Assembly (NCBI GenBank): GCA_936432065.2 | Contig: OW386288.2 | Coordinates: 13,938,706-14,002,705 of the forward strand | From: Rutpela maculata | Taxonomy: Eukaryota > Arthropoda > Insecta > Coleoptera > Cerambycidae | Reading direction: 5' to 3' | DNA: 64,000 nt | In this document: positions 33,680 through 46,475 of the stretch, in pieces | Position numbering within the stretch: position 1 is the stretch's first letter | Layout of the letters: each line of letters starts with the position of its first letter | The notes under the pieces: model-generated | The model's database searches: none | What the model saw: only the letters and a program-made list of their open reading frames with translations | Told to the model about the DNA's origin: nothing | Position numbers and translations under genes: made by a program

Positions 33680-36600
33680 TTTTTTTGGAGTAATGATGAT
33701 AAAATTTTTGTACAATCCTAGAAATCACAAATTGAATTAAAGTTACAGTATTCTTACTTATCTTGTGGAATATATTAAGTTAGTTTCTAACTTTCTACAG
33801 TTTGTGTGAAGTTTGGAAATCATTTTGCATAATATGTACGCTCAATTCAAAAAAGCTGTTATTCGGTAATACATTAACTGGGGTTACTTTTCTGCAAATC
33901 AATAATTTGAAATCTTTATTTTGTTCTGCCAGTAATGCAACTTATTTTACACAATGTTTATATTCTTGTTTTTGCCATTATTCTATAATTCATGAAATAT
34001 AACTATGAAATTAACAATTTTTGCCAAAAATCATCTCTATATGTACTTCTTGCTCTTTCGTAGTGTTGGCGCTCTGGAGCATATCAAATAATCATGACGG
34101 ACGCTTATATAAAGTGCAGTGAATGTCGGAAAAGGCTTTATATTAGATTGGGAAGCCTACTGATGTTAGTAGGATATGACTAGCCAGTGGCCATGGCCCT
34201 TTTAAGTTTGATCTTCAAAAAGTAGTAATTATATGGAGAAATTTTTAGGTAAGGGGACCTTGTCGTGTACACTGAAGGAGGGAATTTACAAAGTTTGGAA
34301 TAAAATATTTTAGTATGAAGTTGGATATTGTTGGTGATGTTATGGGCGTTTCCCATAGAGAGGCAAATTTGCAGCTATTTTTTAATGATTTACCTTGAAG
34401 TAGCTGAATCACAATTTGTTATATTCTTGATAGGAGAAGGTAATATATCTGGGAAGCATATATGTCAGGATAAGATAGAGATATGATTTGTAAAGCAGGG
34501 TGTGGTGATATAGATGGGAAACTTTTTAAATATGATGTACACTGTGTGGTAATTCGCGGTCTAAATTTACTGCTCACGTGGTTAAAGTGATCTATAAAAT
34601 GAGCTTTTCTATCTGAAATTAATCCTAGAAAAATTAATCCTAAAAATGATGACACCAAACTAATCGTAAACAGTATGTCATTAAATTATACAGTTTCTGG
34701 TGACGGCATGATACAATCATTCTTAGATTACTATATTATTGTATAGCGGAAATAAATAAGTTTGGACTGCGCACTTCAGAAATTTGTTAGCAAACATTTA
34801 TACAAACACAATTTTTATTTTACACAATTTCTGCAAACCCTTTAAGCAGTTGCGTAAAACTAATTGTAAACAGAATGGCAACAAAACCTGAGACACGATT
34901 AAAAATAAATTAAGTTAAAATTACTATTACTTGTTGAGTAAAAATAAATCAATTTAATTCCAAATTTCCCTAAACACGTTTCCAAGAAAATCATTTTATC
35001 GCAATTTTTATATTGGGTAAGTAAAATATACAAGAATTACGCACAATTAAAGAGTAAAAAATTGTAAAACATTTTGCTTTCATATTTTACAATTGTTTAA
35101 AAAGTGCGACAAAACCTTATTACACAACGTTGGGCAAAATTTGCCAAAATGATTTCTCTCTGTGTATCTTTAGCTTGTCCACTAAATGGGACAATATTTG
35201 CCAACATTCATTAAGGAAATGGTATTAACGATTCATTAAAAAATTGGCAAGAACGCCCACCTTTCAGTGCAGACCTGATATTGATCTCCCAATATATTAT
35301 AAAAATAAACCACGGATTTTATTATAGCCGTTACTACAGCACCGATAGAATTACGATATGATTTGAGTAAACGCGTTTTTAATAGGAAACACAACTGTTC
35401 CTGTCATAAATTTATCAGATACAGGAAATACATTAAACGAAGATTGCAGACATAACAATTTTCGACAAGTTACGAATTGATGAGCTCAATTTGGCATGGA
35501 CGACGTGTTTCTATACAGAAAAATTTGTACGTGCTCGTATATGACAGGTTTAGCAGCTCCAAACTGCATATAAAAGTTACAACATGCCAGGACTGATTTG
35601 AATGAAAATATAACGGACGAGTTAGTTTACGTGCCTGAATACATACAAATCTTTATTATTTATTAATTTATTATACACAATGTCCCCACTTCTAATTACG
35701 GAGAAATATATATTTTTTTAAATAAATACTAAAATGCAGATTTTTATTTTCGAGCGTTTGTTTTTAATGTATACAAACATTCCTCTGGATTGGCTTAAGC
35801 GATTTCTATGAACTCTTTCTCGAACTCAGAGGTATGGCTCGCCGCGCCCGTGGTCTCATATTAATTTCATTAAGCTATATGTCCAGTGCAGGGTGAAAAA
35901 AAATGGAAACAAGATTTTTTTTGTTGAAAATATTTCAATATTTGGTGAGGGCGCCGCGCCTTCGTCGGAATTGCTTTAAAATTGGTAGCTGGTACATATT
36001 TTAGGAGTAGGTGATACCAAATCTGATCCCAAAAATTAAGATAAGCAGTGTTGAAGCCACGGTGTATTAAATAGGTGGTCCGACATATATAATGCCTTTA
36101 TAAGTGCATGGTTTCTATTTACTTTAGTAGATGGCGCGAGCTATAAGGTCCTACAATTACCTGTGCATACATAGGGCATGTGCATGGAGGTAGAATATAA
36201 ATAAGGAGTAGCCATAAAGCTTATATACTACAATGAGAAACGGCCGCAGAAGGCGTGGCTTGTGATCATACTGTCATGAACGGCTCGCCAGGTCCTGATT
36301 AAAAAAAAGTTTATACAGCATTTGAGGAGATGTTAGTTGACTTTACACATTGACACTACCATATATCAAGCCAGTAGAGTAATGAATGAGATGACGGTTT
36401 CACATTTCATGCAGATATAATATAATACAATCTAAAATACAATCTAAAATAAATAGAAAATAGTTTCAACATATCTTTTGAGTACGGACCTGTTTTAACC
36501 TATGAAAAGTGATTCCAAAACATTTCTTATCGATACTACTTTGATTTGTACAGCTACTTGGCGGACACGAAATCATATGTTATGGCGAAAAACACTATTT

Positions 36601-37286
36601 TCTATCAAAAACATTTATTTTATAATAATATTAAATCAAGATACATGTCGCGTTTTGTTGACGTTTCGATCATACTAAAATGAAGAATGTGCTGCCACAT
36701 TTTGCTTCTTATGGCGACTCCTTATTTATTCAACCTCCTTGGGCATGTGCATCGTATAACTAACATAACCTCAATTTTTAAAGTTTTTTCGTTTATTCTC
36801 ATTTTTAATGTTTGTATAGGCATTTTTAGCTTGGAGCCATACTGGTTCCAAGCAAATATTTAAAAATTCACGCAAACAATTTTTCAATATTGATTAATAA
36901 AAATAGACTGCTAATTACAGGTAAGATTTCCAACCTGCAAAAAGTGTCTTATTTTATGGTGACAAACTATTTAAAACTTCATAAACATTACGTTGAACTT
37001 GATTTTGGTTGAAAGTACAGGAACCAGGTAGAAATTTTAATAATAGCTACGTAATACTTGTAAATCTTAAGAAATAGGTTAGCTATGACGACACGTGCAA
37101 TTCTGCATGTAGTATTGCATATATTATTTCAATGTTTTAATTTAGCTACTTAATGTCAGATATCACTGGACTCTTGTTTCACTAAACAAAAACAAAAGGC
37201 CGGGAATGTATGCAACACTGTATGCACGTATGCACAGAACATGTAAAATTATCTTTTTATACATAAGTAATGAGAGATCTTATTGC
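33680..37286. other. Anonymous AT-rich stretch
   Basis: About 3.6 kb with no gene, RNA or clear element boundary. Weak similarities to other parts of the window occur (30650-30700 with 35400-35450; 13440-13512 with 35810-35900). Confidence 0.4.
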
Positions 37287-37288
37287 TC

Positions 37289-37418
37289 TTGTTGGCTTCG
37301 GCTGGCGCCTCGGCCAACAATTTGCATCGTCGTCCGGGAATGTGTTGCTTTCACACCTAAATACACAATATACTATTGCCGATCTCTAATGTTACGGGAA
37401 AACGTTAATTTCTGGCGG
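37289..37418 (-). repeat. Partial hairpin unit (palindrome family)
   Basis: A reverse-oriented, one-sided copy of the hairpin unit at 57483-57618. It contains ggccaacaatttgcatcgtc, gtccgggaatgtg and ctttcacacctaaatacac in the complementary order. The opposite arm is only partly present (gttggcttcggc). Confidence 0.75.
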
Positions 37419-37686
37419 ATAATTTCTCCAGAAAGTGTGTACTTTTTGGTCGGCCGAAAAAAACATCTATTTGGCGAGAGATGGCACCACTATGCTCAAA
37501 TACACGATGAACTTTGGGAAGTCAACGAAATTAGTACCTAAAATTCCGGGAATTACTAAATGTGAAAATAGACTGTAACAATTAGAAATTATGTAAAAAT
37601 CACATGTAAGGATTAAGATAATATATAAATATAAAATAAAAGCATACAATATTCAATACAAACAATATAAATTTGACACAAAGATT

Positions 37687-38720
37687 TCAGATACGTATGT
37701 TTTCACATGAATAAGACATGTATTCCTCAACGTCATTGAAAACTTCTCCTATCAGAAATTCTCTTAGCTTTATTTTGAATAAATTAAGAGTATTTACTGA
37801 TTTTAACTCATGTGGAAGTATGTACGTAATTCCACAATAACTCAGTGACCTTTCATAGAATGAATGGTAATGTTTTCCCGTGTAGAGCTTTAGTGTTATA
37901 CTCACATTTAGTTAGTCCATTTTTTTCTTATAGATATAAATTAAATTTTATACAGATAAATACCGGTTAGCCTAAGAATATTTTTGGAGGAAAAATTTGC
38001 CTACACGAGTCTAAATATTTCAAGTTAAAAATTATTCGAATTACTCGTTTTTGAATTAAAAATAATCTATGTGCCAAAGGTGATGAGCGCCATACTATAA
38101 TATTGTAGATATTGTAGGTTAAGTCCGTAATAGACTGATACTAGACAATCGATTGTCAGTGAGTTCTTTAAGGACAGAATGAAAAAGCATGACTTGTTTA
38201 ATTTATATGTTAGGTGCTCAATGTGGTCTGACCAAATAAAATTATTATCACTGATTGTTCCAAGAAATTTAGTGTTTTTGAGTATCTCGATATTATTATT
38301 GTCGATGGAAAAAGTAAAATTTTTTGCTTCATTTCCGTAGACTTAAAAAGCTATATTGATGATTAAATTGTTTTTATCGCACAACTCTTTAAAAGACTTC
38401 GTTACAAGAATCACTTTACACGAATAATTTCTGATTCGCATTTATCACTAATAATTAACGACGTATCATCAGCGTACATGAAGGTATTGCACTCACTTAG
38501 ATTGTCAGGTAAGTCGTTGACATATAAAAGAAAAATGGGTGGACACTACCTTGTGGGGTGCCAATCAGTAGCATAGCTCTCCGAAAAAACATCGGCATAT
38601 TTAACAATAAATTTTTTATTTGCGAGATAGGATATTAAAAGAGAGTTAGCATTTCCTCGAATACCAAGTTTACTTAATTTCATCGAAACAAATCTAAATC
38701 GAAACTGGTGGTGGTGCCAA
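37687..38720 (-). pseudogene. Decayed LINE, reverse transcriptase and C-terminus
   Basis: Read on the minus strand: KLSKLGIRGNANSLLISYL (near 38690-38630), then IFLLYVNDLPDNLSECNTF and MYADDTSLI with YADD at 38465-38476, then SLSYCGITYILPHELK and LFKIKLREFL near 37830-37700. These are, in order, the RT finger, the palm motif and the C-terminal domain of Jockey/CR1-group LINEs. Many stops and frameshifts interrupt it. The endonuclease is missing (5' truncation). It is inactive. Confidence 0.8.
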
Positions 38721-40058
38721 AAAAACTTATATATATTGAAAACTCTGAAAACTATGGCTTGTCGAATGATTCCGTTGACACCCGGTATTCTATCCTTACT
38801 TTGTGAATTGAATGAAAATAAAGAACTATTATTATTAATGTTATTTATTCAGTTGAAAAATTGAAGTCGTTCTTGTTCCATTACTTCTAATATCGGCAAA
38901 TATTTAACCGACTATTTAATTATCCTCCTCTAATGGGGTGCTACACGCAAACACGCAATCACGCCTAGAACGCTGAAGATTATATAGACAGGAAAATTGT
39001 AACATCTCCTTTTTGCCGATGGCCACGTTAAAATTATGTTCCATGAAGGATAATGGAAAGTAAATGAACTAAAAAGTGGAAAGAAAATAGGCGTGCGCTT
39101 CGTCTCGGTCTGTGGTTATGTTACTGTTTTACTGCTCAAGTCAATGTTTGTATCCTAGTGTTTTTGTATACTTGGACAAAAGGGAAATGGTGAGTGTAAT
39201 TTATCTTGGCTTAGATTATTGCTTCGGTGTCTACTTATAACAGTTTAGCTTAGATAAATATTTCAAAAATATAAATTTGAGTTGTGTAACTCTTGGAAAA
39301 ATTATACGATTTTTACATCTATTTATTCTCATCCCTCAACAGAGTAGTTAAAAAAATCGTGAGTTTTTTAGGTGATTTAAATCAGATTTCTTTGATTTTC
39401 TTCAATTAAATTTTTTTAATAGACTATAAATATAAAAACTTCATTAGAAATGGTAATAAGGAATATGGAAATATCGAAAACAAAATCAATTTCTTCTAGA
39501 CATAACAGCACTAATAATAATAAACGTAACCTGAGTGAGTACTACTGTACTGTGGTATATATTATCTACTGATAACATATACCACAAAAATATTCAGAAT
39601 ATTCATTTCTATTCAATTATTTCATTAAAAAGGTCATCTGTGCTGTCTTGTCCACGCCCAATTTAGTTCTCAAGTCGCTGTGGACAAAAAATGTCGAAAA
39701 TATCCTTTCTACCGAGGCTGAAAATGCCACAGCGATAGTTAATTGCATAACCTCTTCTTATGGACTTCGAAATGGCAAATCCATCATGCAGAATCATTTT
39801 GTATTCCTTCTACTGTGGGTTTGGACATAACTTGGCTCGTAAGAAATTTGTTAGAAAGTACCTTTGATGTATTTTCTGTGTGAAAACCCGGAGCACGTTT
39901 AAGCCAAAAGACTAAAGACTTTACATTACAAGACTAGGTAATTATAATGGGAGGTAAAAATGACATTAATAAAAATATAACACCGTCTTTTCGGCTAATA
40001 TGTAATAAATTGAAAATGTGTACTAATACCAGTTTACTGTTTTCCTCCATACCCCATT
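38721..40058. other. Anonymous stretch with a probable retroelement tail
   Basis: Around 38790-38850 a plus-strand gaatgaaaataaag is followed by an (ATT)n-like tail, the usual look of a LINE or SINE 3' end, but the body is too short to classify. The 60-codon frame at 39648-39830 is not recognised. Confidence 0.4.
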
Positions 40059-40594
40059 GTGATAGCCGTAATATTTCAAGAAAGTAAACTCCATGATTTC
40101 TTACAAAAATTTAACAGATATACTCTAGGACACGTTAAATACAAAGAAATAAACACCGTTGAGACGAAGAAAGTTGCTAAACGTTTATTTAGTGGCCTCA
40201 TATTTTGTAAATATCATCTTAAAAAAAACTTCCGATTAAAAACCTAAAATTCGTAAATGTTAAAGACAATATTTTAAGTGAAAGTGATAACCAGAACTCT
40301 GAAAGGTCACCTGCTCCATCTCTATTAAATCTAAGTGTTACTGGAGAAACTTTACCAGGTACTGAAATGACATCTTCACCAAGTGCTTTAAACCTAAGTG
40401 TTCCACGAGTAATTTCACGAGGAGAAACCTTACTAGGTACTAAAAGGACGCCTGCTCCATCTGTAGAATTGCAAATATTTTTAATTGGGGATGACGAGGT
40501 AAATAATTTGCATTTACCAGAAAATGACATGGTGGGTACAGTTATAAATAAGGAAGACATTTTTTATACACCAGACTATCTCAGCTTATACTAG
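40059..40594 (+). pseudogene. Possible LINE ORF1 remnant
   Basis: Two frames, 40059-40245 (62 codons, basic) and 40290-40594, lie just upstream of the endonuclease. The second includes two copies of a short unit, LNLSV...GETL.GT (near 40328-40360 and 40391-40440), separated by S/P-rich sequence. The position suits ORF1 of a LINE, but no zinc knuckle or RRM is seen, so the call rests on context. Confidence 0.35.
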
Positions 40595-40706
40595 TGACTT
40601 AGAAGTTAAGGTAAAAGGAGAACTAAGTATTAACCAAAACACTACATCTGATGATGTTGATTCGACAACTAATATTACTCCTGGTTGCAATATATTCTCC
40701 AATGAC

Positions 40707-41290
40707 GTGATAAGTCTGTTCCATATTAATATACAATGCTTATCAAATGAAGTCTCTCAATTAACCTTGTTTCTGAATAATTTTAAATATGATGTGGTTT
40801 GCTTATCAGAGTATTGGATGAACGAAGAATCTCTGAAATTTATAAATTTAGGGGACTACTTCTTAGCAAATTTTTTTAGCAGGTCTAGAAACATTCACGG
40901 AGATGTTTCGATATTTTTGAATAACCATTTCAAATATATACCATTAAATTTGGGAGAATTTAATAGTGAATTTAATTCAGAATTTTGTGGAGTAAAATTA
41001 ACGGAATCTAAAATGTTAATTATTACAGAATACAGATTTTGCTCTGGAAATTCCAACATATTTTTAATAAATTTAGAAAATTTACTATTCAAATATTCTA
41101 CTGGTAATTCTATGATTGTACTTATGGGTGATTTCAATATAAACTTCCATAAGAAAAGTTCACTTTTGACTGACTTTATATCACTCGTTGATTCTTTTGG
41201 TCTTATAGTTATCAGGGACAGTACAAGAGTCACCTTTTAGACAATATTCTTACAAATTTAGAAAACAATGTTTATGAAGCTGATGTAATT
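40707..41290 (+). pseudogene. LINE AP endonuclease, frameshifted
   Basis: The 177-codon frame begins MISLFHINIQCLSNEV (conserved N of the first motif), has LSEYWMNEE with the metal-binding E, and VLMGDFNINF near residue 140. These are the AP-endonuclease motifs that nick the target in non-LTR elements. A frameshift near 41225 moves the rest (LLDNILTNLENNVYEADVIEHVF) to another frame. There the usual SDH catalytic triplet has become FQIRP, so nicking activity is lost. Confidence 0.8.
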
Positions 41291-41592
41291 GAACATGTCT
41301 TTCAGATTAGGCCAATATATGACTGTTAAAACTACTGTTAAAACTATTACTGATTCTCCTAGAAAAGTGTACAGAAGGCGTATCACAAATAGTGGTATTG
41401 ACAAATTACGCGCTTCTCTTTCTGGTCTCAACTGGAATATTTTTTACAATAATGATTATAGTATAGACTTTTTGTCGAATTTTCTAGTTGACAAATATAA
41501 ATCCCTAGTCAATTTAACATTTTCCACTTAAAAAATGCATTTTTATTAATAACAAACCACCAGTCAATTGGTTTAATGAGTCCTTACATAAA

Positions 41593-43375
41593 ATGCGGGA
41601 CACATTGTTTGGTGTCAAGACAATTTGCAATGTAACTAAAGATCCTAATCAATTCCAGATTTACAAAGACTTACTTAAAAGTTATAAACACGAGATAAAT
41701 ATAACAAAAAAAGCTGCTTATGATCAACATATTGCAAGCTCTGACAACAAATCTAGAGACGCCTGGAAATTAATAAACTATGAGCGTAACAATATTTATT
41801 TATCGAAAACCCAAATAGATCCTGCTTTGACACAGGATGATTTCAATGAATATTTTAGCACAGTAGCAGAAGATATTCTTAAAGCACTTCCAAAGAGTGA
41901 TATAACGTAAATGATATATTAAGAGAAATTCCTGTCGTTGATGATTTATTTTTCTCAGACCAGTTACCACACATGACGTACTTGATGGAGTAAATGCTCT
42001 AAAAAATTCCCCATGTACTGATGCCTATGATTTAAATAGTAAGATAATTATAAACACCGTTGATATAATTCTAGGCCCTCTTACAGCTTTAATAAATAGA
42101 TGCTTCAGCGAAGGAGTTTTCCCAGATGCATTTAAAATAACAAAAGTTCTTCCGCTTTATGAAAAGGGTGACATGAAGTTTTTAGACAACTACCGTCCAA
42201 TCTCGATTATTCCCATTTTTGGGCTCTGTTCGTGCATCTTTCTGTAATTTCAGCAAATCAATTAGGTTTCCGTCCCAAGTTATCGACAACGCAAGCAGTA
42301 CGGAGAGTGGTGGATGACATAGTTCGTGGCTTTGGGGAGGGAAAGCACACAGAAATCGCCTTGTGTGATCTCTCTAAAGCTTTTGGCTGTGTTCCTCACG
42401 ATCTGCTGCTTGAGAAATTAACGCGTTATGGTATAAGAAGTTAGTTGCCCCTATCTTTTTTCACATCCCATTTAACAGATTTAAGTGATGTTAAACACGG
42501 CGTGCCTCGAGGATCTGTTCTTGGGCCTATCCTACTCATATTATTTATCAACGATATTTGTCAATGTCTTCAGCCTTATAATTGTGTTCTCTTCGCAGAC
42601 GATACAACATTGATTGCTTCAAATAAAGATTGTACATCTCTTAGTAATAACTTGCAAATTGAGGAAATTGCTGGCAGATGGTTTACTACAAATAAACTTA
42701 AATTAAACATTAATAAATCACAGAAACTTGTTGTATCGTCTAATCACAGCATCACAAATGGAGAAAGCGTTAAGCTGTTAGGCGTTACAATAGATGATAA
42801 ACTGAATTGGTGTGGTCATGTTGACATTCTAGGCAAATCACTTTTAAGTATAATTTTTTTATTACGCCAGTTGAGGTCAATATTGGGTGTTAACACACTA
42901 CTTTCAACATATTTTGCACTATTTCATTTCCGCATTTCATATGCGGTAATCTTATGGGGAAATTCAAGTAATGTCATACAAATATTTCGGCTCCAAAAAA
43001 GAGCGGTTAGAATAATTGCTGGAATTAATAACAATAGCGAACACTGCCAGCCACTATTCTTAAAATTTGGCATAATGCCTTTACCATCTTTATATATATT
43101 TTTTCTCTTATCGAAATACATAAAAACATTAGTAGTTTTGACACTCTTTCTGATATTCACAGTTACAGAACAAGATCTGCAGATTTACTAAGGAACCCTC
43201 GTTTTAGGCTAAAAAAATCAAAAAACAATTCACTAAACCTTAATCTGTATAATAAACTACCACCTGAAGTTAAATTACTAAATTTAAACCCCTTTAAAAA
43301 CGCTGTTAAAAGAATTATACTGAATCACTGTTTTTATTCAGTTGATGATTATTTAAATTCATCACTTTAATAAAT
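41593..43375 (+). pseudogene. LINE reverse transcriptase and C-terminal domain
   Basis: 41593-41910 is the linker before RT (DNKSRDAWKLIN). RT finger motifs (LINRCFSEGVFPDAFK, then YRPISIIPIFG) lie at 42080-42220. A deletion removes the segment linking this to QLGFRPKLSTTQAV (42250). GVPRGSVLGP is near 42500 and the palm LFADDTTLIA has FADD at 42592-42603. An in-frame TAG at 42442-42444 interrupts it. The thumb and C-terminal domain run to SVDDYLNSSL, ending with a stop near 43368 after another frameshift at ~43190. The FADD metal-binding pair is intact, but the protein is not producible. Confidence 0.87.
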
Positions 43376-44180
43376 ATTAATTTATAAGTATATATACATT
43401 AACGCATTTTATATTAGTGTGGAACAGACTTACTCTTACAGACTTTTATTATTTTTTTGCTACATATTACTTTTTTCTTACCTATTGATAATTAATGTAC
43501 TATAAGATAGTTTTCGTTTTATTCAACGTTACAAAATCTGTGATATTTTACCCTTTTTTTCTTTTAAGTTTTAAGTTTAATTAAAAAACTGAAAAACACG
43601 TATGAATAGGAAAGTAAAAAGTTAATAATAAAAGATTATAGCTTGAAAAACTAAAACCTGCACTTTTATGAGTAGCCCACTAAAAAGTGTAAAATAATTA
43701 ATCAATTAATTATTTTAAACTTTTTAGTGCACTACTCGTAAAAGCGTGTTTTTTAATTTTCTAAACTATTATTTTTTACTAGTGTAAATTTCAGTCACTT
43801 GTCACATATTCGCATTGCTATCTATCAATAGTTACAGAAAGTTAAGGAAATAACTTTTGTAACCCTAACAATAATTGATACTTAGCCTCATGTTAAGTAA
43901 AAAAGTTTATTACCATGAGGTCCTAAAATCAACCATTTTCCAAAAAAAAGTATGTACGAAGTTTTTGTGCAATTTGGCAACAACGAATAGATCGATTTGT
44001 TTACAGTATGGTGCTAATTTCTTTAAGATTGTGTAATACAAATTGCAAAAGTGTTATCTTCAAAACTCAACTGCATTAATTTCTGGTTATCATACTGTTA
44101 TCATATTTTTCCGGAAAATTTATTATTGGAACTAATTGATCTTTGGTAATAACACGATTACATAGTCAAAGAGGAGCCAT
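43376..44180. other. LINE 3' flank and one small MITE
   Basis: AT-rich sequence without coding capacity, holding the palindrome at 43645-43761. Confidence 0.5.
43645..43761. mobile_element. Short palindromic MITE
   Basis: Arms of about 57 bp (43645-43702 and 43705-43761) meet almost without a loop at attaatcaattaat. Shared arm segments include cactaaaaagt and its complement. A few substitutions show that it is not a sequencing mirror. Confidence 0.8.
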
Positions 44181-44460
44181 GCATATTGCATTCATACAAA
44201 AATAAAATGGGTAATCAAAATAAATCTAGTTATTATATTTTTCGCAAATACGAAAACGAAGAGTATATTGCATTTTATCGGCACATTTCTAAAACCGTAA
44301 ATATCGCTCGCAGACAAAAAAATTTTCATATCATTGTGTCAAATGTCCGCCTGTCCGTCCGTCTGCCCGTACGTCCGTCCGTCACGTTTCTTGTAAGCAC
44401 GATAATTCAAGAAAGAAAAATCCGATTGTACTGAAATTTGGACAGTAAGTAGTGTTAGCT
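44181..44460 (+). repeat. (GTCC)n-linked repeat
   Basis: A GTCC/GTCT microsatellite (about 44345-44386) is followed by gtttcttgtaagcacgataa and then actgaaatttggacag. The same order occurs in the foldback at 12480-12590 and, less exactly, in the Helentron-like repeats. No protein is credible, although an 82-codon frame spans it. Confidence 0.6.
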
Positions 44461-44625
44461 AGAGGAAGAACCCTATTGTTTTTTTACAAAATCGATCGGT
44501 AAATAAAAAATGTTATTAATGATTTAAATTTGAAAAAAAAAATTTCATTTTTATGTTTTACAACCGTGAAAATATGATTTTAGCTCGTGTCTTATAATGT
44601 AAAAAATCACATTTTTTTACGTGTA

Positions 44626-44690
44626 AGGTGGTGGTCTAGTTCTTACGATTTTGACTCGGCATCCAAGGGTCCCGGGTTCGAAACTCAAAT
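44626..44690 (+). ncRNA. tRNA-derived SINE head or tRNA pseudogene
   Basis: A box-B-like GGTTCGAAACTC at 44675-44686 and a box-A-like TGGTCTAGTTCTTACG at 44632-44647 stand at the normal spacing for an internal pol III promoter. No proper acceptor stem or anticodon stem can be closed, so this is not a functional tRNA. A SINE body is not defined downstream. Confidence 0.45.
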
Positions 44691-44699
44691 GGTTTGGTA

Positions 44700-45040
44700 T
44701 GGGTTTTTTATTTTTACTTTATTTTACACTGAGTCTTTTACCAACTAAGTTCGTACTATAAAATTAACAATGTCTATTACTAACATTATTTACAAAAAAC
44801 TGCGAAGAGTATCCTATAGAATGTGTAACAATTATATAAAAAGTTCAGTTAACAGGCGAAGAATACGTTTTTAGCTTGTTTAATTTTAATTGACTACAAA
44901 ATAAACCAAAATTTGACCAAGCGAAAATGTGATTTTTTTTTTTAATTTTGAACTACTCACCTAGTATATTGCTGATAATGATTAACAGCTCACACACATA
45001 AGTGTTCAAACTGCCTACCTTCATTTAGTGTTTAGACCGA
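44700..45040. other. Anonymous stretch
   Basis: No feature recognised. Confidence 0.4.
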
Positions 45041-45490
45041 CATCGGCAGATTCAGGAATTCGCGAATAGATTTTAATCATTTATGACCTGAATTTCTATG
45101 GAATAAACCACGTCCTTTATGTGACCAAAAAGAAAAATACAAAGGATTAAAATCCGGTTATCGAGCATTCTGCCTATCCAGTTATTTTCGATATTTCCTT
45201 ACTATCCTACTAGGATGAACTTTTGCCCCATCATGCAAATACCATCGATAGGAGTTTGATACTGCTCGCCTAACAATTCAGGTAATTTCTTTATCAAATA
45301 TTCTTGACCAGTTAATCTTTGTGATAAAGTGAGAAAGCCACCTAATTATATCAGCCCACGCTTATAAGAGAAAATTGATGCTGCGTATTTCATTGCATAA
45401 TAGTGTGGCATTTTTTGTTTGCCCATGGTATGATTATAACAACTGTTCACTGAAGGTTGTAGGTACAATCCACAGAGACATTTAGGCATG
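45041..45490 (-). pseudogene. Decayed mariner-like transposase
   Basis: Minus-strand translation in drifting frames gives HTMGKQKMPHYYAMK (near 45430), LTGQEYLIKKLPELLGEQY (near 45300), then ENNWIGR and, shifted, ARxPDFNPL(Y)F (near 45160) and GHIKDVVYSIEIQ (near 45110). The order LTG..YL..LPELL / NNWIGR / SPDLTPLDFFLWGHIKD is characteristic of a widespread insect DDE transposase group. Stops and shifts are numerous, and the catalytic DNA-binding half is not visible. It is an inactive relic. Confidence 0.65.
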
Positions 45491-46475
45491 ACAGGCGATA
45501 CTTCTAGTACTACGTGTAGAATCTTCTACTACCAATTCTAAAATTTGCTTTCAGTTCCTATTTTGAATTTTCCGCGTTTGTAAAACTTTGGAATAATAAT
45601 GGCTGAGAAGTGCTTATATGATGTCAATAAATTTTATTTAGAATTTAAACGATTAACTTCTGTGATTTGTTGTGGTCTTATACAATTTCCAATAAATAAG
45701 TTATTTTATATTTTACCATCTGTTATGCTTATGCTTACACCATTTATTAACTTTGGTACTTTTGACGCCTCCTTCGTTATTTGTTTGATTTTATTTAATT
45801 GTATCTGAAGACCGGAAGAGGCAGAAAGGAGCTTTGTCAATGTTTGTTGAAATTGGAATAATGGTGCCAACTGTTGTTAGACAATTCCAAATTTTCACAC
45901 TATCTACCTATTGTTTTTATAAATGTGCTCTGTCAGCAGATATAAATTATGAAATATGAGCGTACATGCTAAAAACACGCTGTGTTCGAGCGCTACTGGT
46001 TAATAAGGTGCTTTGTAAGTTTTAAACGCACTTGGTGTTCTGTACTCAAAAATTTCAAGAAAGGAAATTGGAGTTCGAAGCCCCTGATTATTATTGACAT
46101 GATGGAACGTGAATTTAAATGTTTATATCAAGTAGTAATAATTATAAGATATATTTTTGTTGCTATTGATGTTACCTAAAAAGGAGAAATCCAAAAATTA
46201 AAAAGGTATTATAGTCTTGAGATACAGGAATAGCTTGAAAATATAAAAAGTATGACAGAGATCGTCAATTACAAAAACAAGAATAGTTGCCATCGATATA
46301 CCTCAAAAAAGACACAACAATGAAGCTACGGAAATATGTTTCGGAGTTATTGTTACTCTTCAGCAGCGATGATAGATCAGGAACAAAATTATCAAAGGTT
46401 GAAAGTGCAGTACACGGTACTCAATTCGTGGTTTCGTGCACTAGTGTCCCACATTTAAGGTCCCAAACACAGTAG
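45491..46475. other. Anonymous stretch
   Basis: Short frames (45599-45808, 45982-46179, 46287-46475) lack recognisable motifs. No other feature is seen. Confidence 0.4.

Larger units (their letters stand above)
40059..43375 (+). mobile_element. Decayed Jockey/CR1-group LINE
   Basis: A near-complete but inactive non-LTR retrotransposon: possible ORF1 remnants at 40059-40594, then an AP-type endonuclease (40707-41290), a linker (41289-41910), a reverse transcriptase (about 41960-42620) and a C-terminal domain to ~43370. Frameshifts or stops at ~41225, ~41530, ~41910, ~42210 and 42442 break it. No poly(A) tail or target duplication was seen. Confidence 0.85.

Noticed and set aside
44626..44690. 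Functional tRNA gene
   Set aside because: Acceptor and anticodon stems do not form despite good internal promoter boxes.
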